64,000 nt of DNA, from positions 124,001 through 188,000 of the forward strand of contig NZ_JACSWB010000217.1 of NCBI RefSeq assembly GCF_016888135.1. Reading direction: 5' to 3'. This DNA comes from Leptolyngbya sp. CCY15150. GTDB lineage: Bacteria > Cyanobacteriota > Cyanobacteriia > RECH01. Position numbers and translations under genes: made by a program. The notes beneath the pieces were generated by a model. The model searched no databases. It saw only the letters and a program-made list of their open reading frames with translations, and had not been told where the DNA came from. The first letter of the stretch is position 1; each line of letters starts with the position of its first letter. Below, piece by piece: positions 17,511 to 26,320 of the stretch.

Positions 17511-18065
17511 CTAAGCGTCTCCAAAACTGGGAATAACCGGCTTTCCGCCTAGACCAGGTACAAAGCTGGGCAGGTCTACATGATTGGTCTGACGATTGCG
17601 CACCGCCAGACGGTAGCTGACGCTCTGGAGTTCAGCATGAAGCTGACGATTTTCTCGCTGAATATGCGCCACTTTTTCCTTAATCGGCGCTAAACGTTCG
17701 GCAAACTTCTGGCGATACACGCCCGGCATTTCCTGCACCACCTGCTCTAGCATTCGAGAGCGATCGGTGAGTTCATGAACCGTCTGCCGTAGCTGATAAA
17801 TTTCGGCATCCCGCTCAGAAATTTGCTCTTGGTAAAACTGCACCTGCTGTTCCACACCGCGCAGTTGTTCGCGCAAAGCCTGCATTTCTGATTGGTGCTG
17901 CTCTGATAGCTGAGGCGAAGCTGGCACAATGCTGTTATTGCCCTTCACCAAGCGAAAGAGCTCCTGGGAGAGCTGCTGCACCAACTGATCTCGCATCTGC
18001 AGTTCGTCCTGCAAGCGCGACAGTTCAGCTTGAGGATGGGCTGGGGTTCGAAGGTCAGTTTGCAT
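17511..18065 (-). CDS. Coiled-coil protein of unknown function
   Basis: The 184-residue product has heptad-like coiled coil over about 12-40 and 55-150 (LREQLRGVEQQVQFYQEQI, ERDAEIYQLRQTVHEL), a basic segment YRQKFAERLAPIKEKV, and a Gly/Pro tail ending PGLGGKPVIPSFGDA. There is no membrane segment. It is the first gene of a two-gene unit with the 245-residue protein, which begins at the next base. The 281-bp gap upstream should contain the promoter. Function is unknown; a scaffold or cytoskeletal role is possible but unproven. Confidence 0.65.
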   Translation of the reverse strand: MQTDLRTPAHPQAELSRLQDELQMRDQLVQQLSQELFRLVKGNNSIVPASPQLSEQHQSEMQALREQLRGVEQQVQFYQEQISERDAEIYQLRQTVHELTDRSRMLEQVVQEMPGVYRQKFAERLAPIKEKVAHIQRENRQLHAELQSVSYRLAVRNRQTNHVDLPSFVPGLGGKPVIPSFGDA

Positions 18066-18346
18066 GGTGTGGCTCCACTATGGCGATTTCAACGGCGAGG
18101 TCAAGCAAGTAGCTCATTCAAAACATTTAACGTCTGAGGCAGAATGGGCGATCATCCAAGGCTGAGTCCTGACCGACTGAGTCACCCAAGGCCGCAGGCA
18201 GCTTCTGCACGGAGAGCGATCGCTCTTATCAAAAAACCCTACATCTAGTGCTGTATCATAGCGACTCAACGGCATAGATGTCACTCAACTCTACAAAACC
18301 TAATGAAGAATCACAAGCTTTTCAGCCAGTCCCCTCGTAAAATCAG

Positions 18347-19684
18347 CTAGCCCACCAGCAGATTTTCTTCGGGATAATGCACCACACTAGGCTGAGGATC
18401 GCCTAAGAGTGCGGCCATGAAGATCAAAATGCCCACCCGACCGATGTACATAGTGCAAATGATCACCAGCTTGCCCAACATAGAGAGGCTAGCGGTAATG
18501 CCCGTGGAGAGGCCCACAGTGGCAAAGGCGGAGATGGTCTCAAAGACAATGGCAATGAAGGGAATATTGGGATTGCTCACGCCAATAATCAGAGTCATGA
18601 ACAAAATGGCAGTGGTGGAACCAAACACAACGCCCACCGCTTTGAGGATTAGCGACACCGGAATTTGCCGCTGATAGCAGAGCACCTCTTCTTTGCTTTG
18701 CAGCACTGCCTTGGTTGAGTTAAACAAAATTCGTAGCGTGGTTGTTTTAATGCCCCCAGCCGTACTGCCCGGACTGCCGCCCACCAACATCAGCGCCATG
18801 GTAATAAACAAACCCACCGCATTAATGCTGCCGTAGTCTACCGTGTTGAACCCGGCGGTACGGGGCATCACGGCTTCTGACCAGGCAAACAGGAGGCGAT
18901 CGCCCGGATTGAGTGTTTCCACCGGCATACTCGGATGCTGCAGTTCAATGCCTAAAAACATCAGAGTGGACACCACCAACAGGAAAAGCGTGGTGCTGGT
19001 CACGATTTTAAAATTCAGCGAGAACACAGACCATCCATGCCGTCCTTGAAGGCGATCGCGCAGCCAGATATAGGCCTCCATAATCACCTGGTAGCCAATG
19101 CCGCCGAAGATAATCAGCCCAGGAATGACGATGTGGATCGGCACCGATGTGGCATAGCCCACCAAACTATCTGAAAACAGACTAAATCCAGCATTATTGA
19201 AGGCACTGATGCTGTGAAAGATAGACAGCCAGAGGCTATAGCCCATGCCATAGTCTTCCATAAACACCGGTAGCAATAGAAGGACTCCCGTCACCTCAAA
19301 CGCCAGCGTCAGGGCAATGATCGATCGCACTAAGATCACCGAACCAGACATGCCAGGAATATCAAGAGATTTTTGGATGGCGAGCTTTTCCCGCAGTCCA
19401 AAGCGTCGCCCGAGCAGCAGCAATAGGAACGTATTGGCCGTCATATAGCCCAAGCCGCCAACCTGAATCAACAGCAGAATGACGATTTGCCCAAAGACGG
19501 AATAGTAGGTGCCCGTATCTTCGACGATCAATCCGGTGACACAAACGGCGGAGGTTGAGGTAAATAGAGCTGTGACCAGCGAGCTCCACTCTCCGCTACT
19601 GGTGGACAAGGGCAACACCAACAGCAGTGTCCCAATGACAATGAGCGCCAAAAACCCCAAGCAGATCGTTCGAGAGACAGTCAT
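18347..19684 (-). CDS. ktrB: Potassium uptake protein KtrB/TrkH family
   Basis: KtrB forms the K+ channel-like translocation subunit of the Na+-dependent Ktr system, important in osmotic adaptation. The 445-residue product has about eight to ten membrane helices and four P-loops, each with the selectivity-filter glycine: SAVCVTGLIVEDTG, SAFNNAGFSLF, MPRTAGFNTVDYG and SAFATVGLSTGIT. The partner ktrA (KTN/RCK subunit) is not adjacent; in cyanobacteria the ktr genes are often scattered. A 15-bp tandem duplication sits just upstream. Confidence 0.93.
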   Translation of the reverse strand: MTVSRTICLGFLALIVIGTLLLVLPLSTSSGEWSSLVTALFTSTSAVCVTGLIVEDTGTYYSVFGQIVILLLIQVGGLGYMTANTFLLLLLGRRFGLREKLAIQKSLDIPGMSGSVILVRSIIALTLAFEVTGVLLLLPVFMEDYGMGYSLWLSIFHSISAFNNAGFSLFSDSLVGYATSVPIHIVIPGLIIFGGIGYQVIMEAYIWLRDRLQGRHGWSVFSLNFKIVTSTTLFLLVVSTLMFLGIELQHPSMPVETLNPGDRLLFAWSEAVMPRTAGFNTVDYGSINAVGLFITMALMLVGGSPGSTAGGIKTTTLRILFNSTKAVLQSKEEVLCYQRQIPVSLILKAVGVVFGSTTAILFMTLIIGVSNPNIPFIAIVFETISAFATVGLSTGITASLSMLGKLVIICTMYIGRVGILIFMAALLGDPQPSVVHYPEENLLVG

Positions 19685-19720
19685 AATCGGTTTACCCTTT
19701 AAAAATGACGTTCACACCAG

Positions 19721-19750
19721 ATGCTTGGACTCATGATGCTTGGACTCATG
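19721..19750. repeat. 15-bp tandem duplication upstream of ktrB
   Basis: ATGCTTGGACTCATG is repeated exactly at 19721-19735 and 19736-19750, 37 bp before the ktrB start on the minus strand. It could alter promoter spacing or be simple slippage. No other feature is seen in the 280-bp gap to the methyltransferase. Confidence 0.8.
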
Positions 19751-19964
19751 ATGTATCTGTCTTCTGTCCATCTAGTGTGAACAATCGATGCACGGTTGGA
19801 TACAGTCTTGGACAGACTATTCTGCCCCTCCGCGCTCAGCCATCTAGCTATCGATCGCACTTGTACCATTCGTTTTAGCCTATGTCCAAGAGCTTCTCCA
19901 GAGTATCAATCGGCAGGCAGATTGTCGTGATATCCCGGTGCAACTATTTCTCAAGGAGTTGAGG

Positions 19965-20837
19965 ATGACAACCTCGTTACAAAATCAAATTCAGCAATTC
20001 TACGACGCATCGTCTGGGTTGTGGGAGCAGGTGTGGGGCGAACATATGCACCACGGTCACTATGGGGCCGATGGCACAATTCCCAAGGAGCGACGCCAAG
20101 CTCAAATTGACTTAATCGATGAACTTCTATCTTGGTCTAAGGTGACCCATGTAACCTCGGTCTTAGATGTGGGCTGTGGCATTGGCGGGAGTTCTCTCTA
20201 CCTAGCAGAAAAATTTGGGGCGGCGGCCACCGGGATCACCCTCAGTCCTGTGCAGGCTCGGCGAGCAGAGGAGCGATCGCTTCTCGCCAAGATTCCCGCT
20301 ACTTTTTTAGTGGCGGATGCTCTAGCTATGCCCTTCGCCGACAACAGCTTTGACCTTGTCTGGTCGCTGGAAAGTGGGGAACATATGCCCGACAAAACCC
20401 AGTTTCTCAGTGAATGCTATCGAGTCTTGCGCCCAGGGGGCACGCTGATGTTAGCCACATGGTGCCATCGAGAAACCGACATGGTTCCCCTGACGCCTCG
20501 GGAACAAAAGCACCTCAACAAAATTTACCAGGTTTACTGTCTGCCCTACGTCATCTCCCTATCCAACTATGCGGTGATTGCCGAAGAGCTTGGGTTTCAG
20601 GCGATGCGTACCGACGATTGGTCTAAGGCGGTGGCTCCCTTCTGGGCGGTGGTGGTGCGATCGGCGTTCAGTTGGTCGGCGCTGTGGGGGTTGATGCGAT
20701 CGGGCTGGACGACGATCCAGGCAGCTCTATCCATGGGACTCATGCAGCGGGGCTATCGGGATGGGTTGATTACCTTTGGGGTGCTCTGTGCTCAGAAGCC
20801 GGAGAGCGATCGCCCCCAGGAGACGCTGGGTGATTAG
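19965..20837 (+). CDS. SAM-dependent methyltransferase, gamma-tocopherol-methyltransferase-like
   Basis: The 290-residue product starts at ATG 19965, with AAGGAG at 19953-19958. An ATG 27 bp upstream lacks an RBS. The family N-terminus QQFYDASSGLWEQVWGEHMHHGHYG is typical of cyanobacterial tocopherol/MPBQ-type methyltransferases. SAM motif I is VLDVGCGIGGSSLYLA, followed by DLVWSLESGEHMPDK and YRVLRPGGTLMLATW. The substrate is probably a prenylated quinol or chromanol, but close relatives methylate other small molecules. Its stop overlaps the next gene. Confidence 0.8.
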   Translation: MTTSLQNQIQQFYDASSGLWEQVWGEHMHHGHYGADGTIPKERRQAQIDLIDELLSWSKVTHVTSVLDVGCGIGGSSLYLAEKFGAAATGITLSPVQARRAEERSLLAKIPATFLVADALAMPFADNSFDLVWSLESGEHMPDKTQFLSECYRVLRPGGTLMLATWCHRETDMVPLTPREQKHLNKIYQVYCLPYVISLSNYAVIAEELGFQAMRTDDWSKAVAPFWAVVVRSAFSWSALWGLMRSGWTTIQAALSMGLMQRGYRDGLITFGVLCAQKPESDRPQETLGD

Positions 20838-21666
20838 GGACATCAGCCTCGATCCCATCGGTTGGATAGGCGTCTTTTTTGCCGCATGGGTCATCCTCTG
20901 GCTCCCCATGGCAATTCCCTTGGCCCAGCGGCTGCACTGGCGACCGTTTCAACCGGCAACAGCCGCCCAGAAACTGCCGCTCTTAGCCATTCTGTATGGG
21001 CTAGCACCCTTGGTTTTATGGAGCATCCAGCATCTGTCGGCAGACGATTGGGCCGATTATGGCCTGGTGGGGTACAGGCTCATCCCCTCGGCTGGAGCAG
21101 GTCTAGCCATGGGGCTAGCTGGCATTGCTATACTCTACGGCGTCCAAGGAGTCGTCCTGCAGCGGCTGCATCCCGACCAGCCGCCCCTACCCTGGCAGCA
21201 GCTATCGCTACCCGTCCTCCTAGGCCTGCTGGCCGTTGCCGCTAGCGTGGGGTTCATCGAAGAGCTGGTGTTTCGTGGATTCCTGCTCCATGCCCTGCGA
21301 TCGCACCTTGATCTATGGGCGGCAGGAGCGATCGCCAGCGTCATTTTCGCCAGCCTGCACCTAGTTTGGGATGGTCGCGGTACGGTACCTCAACTGCCAG
21401 GGCTATGGCTCATGGGCATGGTGCTCACCTTGGCCTGCTGGGTAGATGGCAATGCGATTGGCCTAGCTTGGGGGCTGCATACCGGCTGGGTGTGGGGCGT
21501 AGCCACCGTGGATACCCTCCAGGGCGATCGCCCTCCCGTGACCACCCCAGCCTGGCTGGTGGGCATTCATGGACAGCCCCTAGCAGGGGCCTTGGGTCTA
21601 TTGCTGCTGCTGGGAACGGGCGGCGGTCTCACGATCCTGACCCAGATGGCTACAGGAAGTCCGTAA
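20830..21666 (+). CDS. CPBP-family intramembrane metalloprotease
   Basis: CPBP (CAAX/abortive infection) proteins are multi-pass glutamic-type or metallo proteases. I chose GTG 20830: AGGAG lies 7 nt upstream and the frame overlaps the methyltransferase stop by 8 bp. The earlier ATG at 20776 lies deep in that gene. The 278-residue product has about eight hydrophobic segments and the three signature motifs: EExxxR at Glu144-Glu145/Arg149 (FIEELVFRG), FxxxH in VIFASLHLVWD, and HTGW in GLHTGWVWG. The target is unknown. Confidence 0.85.
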   Translation: MIRDISLDPIGWIGVFFAAWVILWLPMAIPLAQRLHWRPFQPATAAQKLPLLAILYGLAPLVLWSIQHLSADDWADYGLVGYRLIPSAGAGLAMGLAGIAILYGVQGVVLQRLHPDQPPLPWQQLSLPVLLGLLAVAASVGFIEELVFRGFLLHALRSHLDLWAAGAIASVIFASLHLVWDGRGTVPQLPGLWLMGMVLTLACWVDGNAIGLAWGLHTGWVWGVATVDTLQGDRPPVTTPAWLVGIHGQPLAGALGLLLLLGTGGGLTILTQMATGSP

Positions 21667-21702
21667 GATCAGGCCACAAGCCTTCACCACAAGGAGACTG
21701 GA

Positions 21703-22713
21703 ATGCCGGTTCATGTCTACTGGGGAGACGACGAATTTGCCCTCCATCGAGCGATCGCCACCCTGCGCGATCGCACCCTCGATCCTGCTTGGGCTAGCTT
21801 CAATGCCGACAAACTGCTGCCGGATCAGGCCGATGCCGTGGTGCAGGCCCTCAACCAAGCCATGACGCCCCCCTTCGGCAGCGGTCAACGGTTTATTTGG
21901 CTAGTAGACACCCCCATTGCCCAACGCTGCTCTGAGGCGCTGCTGGCAGAACTGGAGCGCACCCTGCCCAATATTCCCGATACATCCGTGTTGATGATTA
22001 CCCTGGCGGGCAAGCCGGACGGTCGGCTCAAGTCCACCAAGCTGCTGAAAACCCATGCCACGATGCGGGAATTCGCTGCCATCTCGCCTTGGAAGACCGA
22101 TCAATTAATTCGCCACGTGGAAACTATGGCGAAGGAGATGCACCTCACCCTGTCGCCCAAAGCCTCGGAGCTGCTGGCGGATGCGGTGGGCAATGATACC
22201 CGCCAATTGGTCACCGAGCTAGAAAAACTCAGCCTCTACGTCAGCGATGGGCAAGGTCGTGGGGCCATTGATGAGGCAGCGATCGCCACCCTAGTGACCA
22301 CATCCACCCAAAACAGTTTGCAATTGGCCGTGGCGATCCGCGAGGGCAACACCGCCCGAGCTCTCACCCTAGTCGCCGACTTGTTCAACCGCAACGAACC
22401 AGCCCTGAAAATCGTGACTACCCTGGTGGGCCAAGTGCGCACCTGGCTCTGGGTAAAGCTCATGGTGCAGTTGGGGGAACGGGATGAACGAGCGATCGCC
22501 CAAGCCGCTGAAGTGAGTAATCCCAAACGCATTTACTTTCTTCAAAAAGAGGTGCGATCAATATCTCTCGATCAACTCCAAACCGCTCTCAAACTCTTGC
22601 TGCAGCTAGACTTGGGGCTAAAACAAGGAGCAGAGCCGCGATCCTGGATGCAAACCCACATCATTCAGCTATGCCAAACCTTTCAGGCATCTCCCTCAGG
22701 GCAGTGGCGTTAG
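21703..22713 (+). CDS. holA: DNA polymerase III subunit delta
   Basis: HolA is the wrench subunit of the clamp loader that opens the beta clamp. The 336-residue product has the family pattern: N-terminal MPVHVYWGDDEFALHRAI, an AAA+-like middle with TSVLMITLAGKPDGRLKSTKLL, the LSPKASELLADAVGNDTRQLVTELEKL block and a helical C-terminal collar domain. ATG 21703 follows GGAG and lies 36 bp after the CPBP stop, so the three genes from 19965 may be co-transcribed. Confidence 0.93.
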   Translation: MPVHVYWGDDEFALHRAIATLRDRTLDPAWASFNADKLLPDQADAVVQALNQAMTPPFGSGQRFIWLVDTPIAQRCSEALLAELERTLPNIPDTSVLMITLAGKPDGRLKSTKLLKTHATMREFAAISPWKTDQLIRHVETMAKEMHLTLSPKASELLADAVGNDTRQLVTELEKLSLYVSDGQGRGAIDEAAIATLVTTSTQNSLQLAVAIREGNTARALTLVADLFNRNEPALKIVTTLVGQVRTWLWVKLMVQLGERDERAIAQAAEVSNPKRIYFLQKEVRSISLDQLQTALKLLLQLDLGLKQGAEPRSWMQTHIIQLCQTFQASPSGQWR

Positions 22714-23138
22714 CACGATCCGGGGCCAATACCGCAAGAGCGATCGCCAACTGTGGAACTTCATCTCCCTAAAATAATTCAAAGAACTTATACCGATCTA
22801 ACCCAGCGTCTATTCCTGTCATCTGGTTCCTGATCATCGGCCCAGTCTCCCCCGGTTGATCTCTGCTACCGAATGAATAGGGAAGTCGTCAGGTGTTCTC
22901 GGTCAAGCTCAGATTGGATTGGATTAGGTTTTGGATTGGGCTAACGTCTTCTCACAGGGATCCTGAGCCATGGTTCAATGATCGTTTGATTGGCGTGCTC
23001 TACACCATCATCCACCCAGTAACTGCGCAACCCAACGCTGCCCTAAGGGCACAACCTCAACACGTTAGGATCAACCCCAAGCTACCTCAACTAGTCGCAC
23101 TGTTTTCTACCCTATTGTTTCCAGCTTTCTTTATCGTT
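22714..23138. other. 425-bp gap between holA and the DUF4168 gene
   Basis: The frame of the following gene stays open back to 22893, but the extra 82 residues (FSVKLRLDWIRFW and onward) precede a proper signal peptide, so I treat them as non-coding leader. ATTGG-type direct repeats occur around 22914-22941. No RNA gene or clear terminator was seen. Confidence 0.4.
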
Positions 23139-23621
23139 ATGATGCGAGACTTCCACCGGTTAATCATCCAGTTTCGTCATGTCAGCCTCGCTCTTGCAGT
23201 GGCATCCATCGCTGTTTTGAGTGATGCGATTCCCTCTGTTCATATCGAGTCCTCATCCATCCAGTGGGGACATGCCGCCCAAGCCCAAACTCTTTCCGAC
23301 CGAGAACTCCGTAACTATGCCAGCGCTGTTCTAGTGATTGAGCCTTTACGGCAAACGGCCTTTAATGAAATTCGCTCTCTATCGGGCAATAATGCCGCTT
23401 CATCGATTGCCTGCCACCGTCCAGAGAGCATCACCCGACTCAATTCCAACGTTCGCACCATCGCCCGCAACTATTGCGATCGCGCCATCCGGATTGTGGA
23501 GCAAAATGACCTAACCATTGAGCGGTTCAATGCCATTACTCAAATGCTAGGGCAAACCGATCGCAGCGCCGATCTGCATCAACGGCTGCAGGACGAACTC
23601 ATCCGCCTCCAGCGAGACTAA
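23139..23621 (+). CDS. DUF4168 family exported protein
   Basis: The 160-residue product starts at ATG 23139; a second ATG follows at once. It has a long signal peptide with a hydrophobic stretch (VSLALAVASIAVLSDAI) and a cleavage-type sequence GHAAQAQ. The mature part, SDRELRNYASAVLVIEPLRQTAF followed by a helical segment with ITRLNSNVRTIARNYCDRAI and FNAITQML, fits DUF4168, a helical cyanobacterial/proteobacterial periplasmic family of unknown role. Confidence 0.75.
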   Translation: MMRDFHRLIIQFRHVSLALAVASIAVLSDAIPSVHIESSSIQWGHAAQAQTLSDRELRNYASAVLVIEPLRQTAFNEIRSLSGNNAASSIACHRPESITRLNSNVRTIARNYCDRAIRIVEQNDLTIERFNAITQMLGQTDRSADLHQRLQDELIRLQRD

Positions 23622-23713
23622 AGGACGTTCTGGAAAACAGCTAGCCGGAGCCAATAGCCGCTCCGGTTGAAGCCAAGCGCTACAATAGGTGCAGTCATCA
23701 GTTTGATACTGCT

Positions 23714-23974
23714 ATGCCTCGCATTAACCCGTTCACACTGCAGATGCAGATCACGCGATTGTTTGAGCAAGGACAGTCTTTCTTTGCCACCACCAAAGTT
23801 CAGGATTGGCTTCGCGAACGCAACGAAGATCCGGAGATGTATACGGTTCAGTTTCATGAACGTCCCGCCTCCCCTGGAGAAGAAGCCGCCATGGTGATTG
23901 AAATTGAGCTGCAGCGCCGGGATGGACAGCCGGTGGATGCATGGCTCCAGGCAGAAGCCAACCGCCACGCATAG
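23714..23974 (+). CDS. Small conserved cyanobacterial protein, unknown function
   Basis: The 86-residue soluble product has an amphipathic N-terminal helix (FTLQMQITRLFEQGQSFF), a WLRERNEDPEMYTVQF segment and a C-terminal strand AMVIEIELQRRDGQPVDAW. A clean terminator hairpin begins 24 bp after the stop, showing a monocistronic gene. I do not recognise a named family. Confidence 0.7.
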   Translation: MPRINPFTLQMQITRLFEQGQSFFATTKVQDWLRERNEDPEMYTVQFHERPASPGEEAAMVIEIELQRRDGQPVDAWLQAEANRHA

Positions 23975-23997
23975 ACAACACCCCGATCGCCTAAAGC

Positions 23998-24032
23998 AAA
24001 CGCCACCTCATCATCATGACGGGGTGGCGTTT
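23998..24032 (+). terminator. Rho-independent terminator
   Basis: AAACGCCACC pairs with GGTGGCGTTT (10 bp) around a 15-nt loop, followed by TT. It lies directly after the 86-residue gene. Confidence 0.8.
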
Positions 24033-24092
24033 TGGGTTGATTTCACAACGATAGATGACGCAACGGTCAAGCCAGGCACCCCCTAGGGGGCG

Positions 24093-24848
24093 CTAGACCG
24101 ACTCCGAAGGATAGTCCATGGGTCGATAATCAACGTAATCTGAGGACGGTGTCGATGGCGGGCGGCGGCGAGGGACGTCATCTTGACGCGACTGCGGACG
24201 CATCCGATAGCTGGTGCCGGGCGATGCAATCGGCTCATCATCGGGCGGTAGAGGTGGACGAGACGGGCGATCGCTAGAGCGCGTAGGACGCTGTTCCATA
24301 GGTTCTGCATCCCAATCTGGGCGCACACGGGACGCGTCGAGACGAGGGGTGGGCCGGCTAGCGGAGGTAGGACGACGGCGAGGAGAGGGACGATCGCCCT
24401 CATCCCAACCCCGCAGAGCAGGGCGGCGATCGCTATACATAGGATACTCGTCGTCGAGTCGAGCGCGGACCTTCGTGCGGGGGGTGCGGCGAGGTTCTAG
24501 GGCGCGGCTAGGACGGTAGGGCTCGGGAGGAGCAGGGTCGCCATAGTCGGAGCCATTGGGGTAGCGATCGCGATCGCTGCCGCGATCGTCCTTGGGGGGA
24601 CGATTTTGGATGTTTTCAATAAAGAGGGCAACAATCACCCCGACCATAATCACCTGCTGAAACGAGGCCAGCAGCTCCATGGTCAGGTGGGCTAGTAGGA
24701 AGAGGCCCGAGATCAGCAACAGGATGGAATACACCTTATCCGCATCCCGTCCGTAGCCCGGTTTCAGTTTATCCAGGAAAAAGAGGGACATCGCACCAAC
24801 GATGAGGACAATCCCAATCAGCAGGGGGACGGGAGTACCAAAATTCAC
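24093..24848 (-). CDS. ycf66: Ycf66 family protein
   Basis: Ycf66 is a membrane protein found in cyanobacteria and some plastids, of unknown function. The 251-residue product has the conserved N-terminal membrane part (about 1-85) with NFGTPVPLLIGIVLIVGAM, FFLDKLKPGYGRDADKVYSI and a third helix. The rest is a long Arg/Pro/Asp-rich disordered tail that varies between species. A CCCCCTAGGGGG palindrome (24079-24090) lies just after the stop. psbX is the next gene upstream on the same strand, 634 bp away. Confidence 0.85.
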   Translation of the reverse strand: MNFGTPVPLLIGIVLIVGAMSLFFLDKLKPGYGRDADKVYSILLLISGLFLLAHLTMELLASFQQVIMVGVIVALFIENIQNRPPKDDRGSDRDRYPNGSDYGDPAPPEPYRPSRALEPRRTPRTKVRARLDDEYPMYSDRRPALRGWDEGDRPSPRRRPTSASRPTPRLDASRVRPDWDAEPMEQRPTRSSDRPSRPPLPPDDEPIASPGTSYRMRPQSRQDDVPRRRPPSTPSSDYVDYRPMDYPSESV

Positions 24849-25228
24849 GGCAAGTTCCTCTCAGCGGTCAATGAAAAGGGGAGACCTGCCCGAGGGCAGA
24901 GGGGGAACCCCAGCAAAGAAGCGGAATTTCCCAAAAAGTTGATCATTAAGCCATCTTCTCCTCTCGTAATTCTATGCTAGCGGATCTTTTGCCCGAAGCT
25001 TTGCCCCCGCCCATGATTAGCCAGATGTGTCTCTGGTCTCTACTGCCGATTCTAGCCTATACGCAACCCAGCGACTGCTGTGAATTCTCTCAGATTCATG
25101 GCTAGGCGGCAAGACATCATAGTTTCACGAGGCTGCTGTCGCGCATGTGACAAGAAATCCTCAACCTTGGTTGACGGACAAGTCTTTTTGCCTAGGCTGA
25201 GCAGCGTCAAACCCAGTACCAGCTTAGA

Positions 25229-25262
25229 TTTGGTTGGGTTACGCTGACGCTAAACCAACCGA
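25229..25262. repeat. Imperfect palindromic repeat of the GGTTGGGTT...AAACCAACC type
   Basis: TTTGGTTGGGTTACGC faces GCTAAACCAACC. It resembles the dispersed hairpin elements (GTAGGTTGGGTT...AAACCCAAC) common in cyanobacterial intergenic DNA. Only one copy was found here. Confidence 0.5.
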
Positions 25263-25394
25263 CAAGAGGACCAAGATCGCAGGAGTTTTGTCCGTCAATC
25301 AGCTCTCAACTTGCCCTGGATCGCGCATTGCTTGGGAGCGATCGCCCTATCTCTTGCCCTAAGCACCTTGGTAGGCGTGGTGGATCCTTAAAGC

Positions 25395-25434
25395 AGAACC
25401 TCACAATCACCATGACCGGTTCTTGTGAGGTTCT
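25395..25434 (-). terminator. Hairpin after psbX
   Basis: A perfect 12-bp stem AGAACCTCACAA/TTGTGAGGTTCT encloses a 16-nt loop, 49 bp after the psbX stop. Only a weak T-run follows on the minus strand (GCTTTAAGG). It is probably the psbX terminator or a 3' stabiliser. Confidence 0.65.
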
Positions 25435-25482
25435 AGTTCCACGATCAGCGCCAGCGAAGACCGGCATCTGAGGTGTTGACCA

Positions 25483-25602
25483 TCAAGAGCGTTGGACTTT
25501 GTCCCGCTGGCTGATGATCACCAGAGCGATGGTAGCAGGGATCACGATGATGATGGCACCCGCTAGCAAGCTGTACAAAAAGTTGGCTAAAGATGGGGTC
25601 AT
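25483..25602 (-). CDS. psbX: Photosystem II reaction centre protein PsbX
   Basis: PsbX is a 39-residue single-helix PSII subunit near cytochrome b559 and the QB site. The translation from ATG (RC of 25600-25602) starts MTPSLANFLYSLLAGAIII and ends VIISQRDKVQRS, matching cyanobacterial PsbX throughout. A longer open frame upstream (to 25779) is a read-through with no family match. Confidence 0.96.
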   Translation of the reverse strand: MTPSLANFLYSLLAGAIIIVIPATIALVIISQRDKVQRS

Positions 25603-25969
25603 GGGTTTAAGTCTTGTTTTCTGAATTGTGTCTTCAATTATCTTATCGATCGCCCCTTTTTTTGAGAAGGGTATCGAACATCTATCGAGGATTTGTCGGC
25701 TGAGGTTGGGCTGGTCTAGACAGACGACGCTACCCTCAGCCCTGTTGCCCTTCTCATTATGGCGCATTTTATGGCGCATTCAGGGCGATCGCTCCTAGGA
25801 GATCCCTGGAGACGCCTACCATTCCTGTCCCCGTCTCGCGCTAAAATACACGCAATAAATTGTTACAGTTCTAGGCGATCGCCCTCAGTATCGAGGGGAG
25901 CTAGGCTGCCGTAGGACGAACGTCTCGGAACAGGATCAGCGATCGCCGTTTATGCCATGGAGTAGCACT
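25603..25969. promoter_or_regulatory. Divergent psbX/yggT promoter region with a 12-bp tandem repeat
   Basis: No gene is seen. TATGGCGCATTT and TATGGCGCATTC stand side by side at 25758-25781. On the minus strand AAGATAAT near 25637 is a possible psbX -10. On the plus strand GGAG at 25954-25958 is the yggT RBS. Confidence 0.45.
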
Positions 25970-26266
25970 ATGATTTCAGCAACCGTGACCAGTTTGGGAC
26001 TGGGTATTCTCCTGGGCGGCATGATCCTCCTCTTTGTACTCCGGATCATTCTCACCTGGTATCCCCAAGCGGATCTCAACAGCCTGCCTTTTAACATTGT
26101 GGCTTGGCCCACCGAACCCTTCTTGCGCCCCACCCGCAAACTGATCCCGCCCTTGGGAGGCGTGGATGTCAGCCCGATTATTTGGGTGGGCATTGCCAGT
26201 CTGCTGCGGGAAATTTTGCTGGGGCAGCAGGGCTTGCTCACCCTTTGGTCGCATCACTTGATCTAG
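25970..26266 (+). CDS. YggT/Ycf19 family membrane protein
   Basis: The 98-residue product starts at ATG 25970, with GGAG about 11 nt upstream. It has two membrane helices (about 5-28 and 66-85) and the family core VLRIILTWYPQADLNSLPFN plus EPFLRPTRKLIPPLGGVDVSP. YggT proteins affect thylakoid or chloroplast nucleoid organisation (Ycf19/YlmG lineage) and cell shape. The exact role here is unknown. Confidence 0.85.
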   Translation: MISATVTSLGLGILLGGMILLFVLRIILTWYPQADLNSLPFNIVAWPTEPFLRPTRKLIPPLGGVDVSPIIWVGIASLLREILLGQQGLLTLWSHHLI

Positions 26267-26320
26267 ACCTGATCTAGACCACATCGCTAGTTTAGACCGG
26301 GCATCTAGGCAGCGATCGCC

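Larger units (their letters stand above)
24849..25482 (-). other. 634-bp gap between psbX and ycf66
   Basis: No open frame of note. It contains the psbX terminator (25395-25434), an imperfect palindromic repeat (25229-25262) and presumably the ycf66 promoter. The length is enough for a small RNA, but none of the known cyanobacterial RNA consensus sequences that I can recall is visible. Confidence 0.4.

Noticed and set aside
18195-18240. GAGAGCGATCGCTCT palindrome with A-run near 18210 as a terminator
   Set aside because: It lies between same-strand minus genes, but is built on HIP1 and the A-run is on the wrong side to give a U-tract for the upstream gene ktrB or the downstream one.
22893-23138. 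Upstream extension of the DUF4168 protein
   Set aside because: It would bury a good signal peptide in the middle of the protein; ATG 23139 fits better.
24079-24090. CCCCCTAGGGGG as a terminator
   Set aside because: The perfect palindrome leaves almost no loop and no U-tract follows, so it is a weak hairpin at best.
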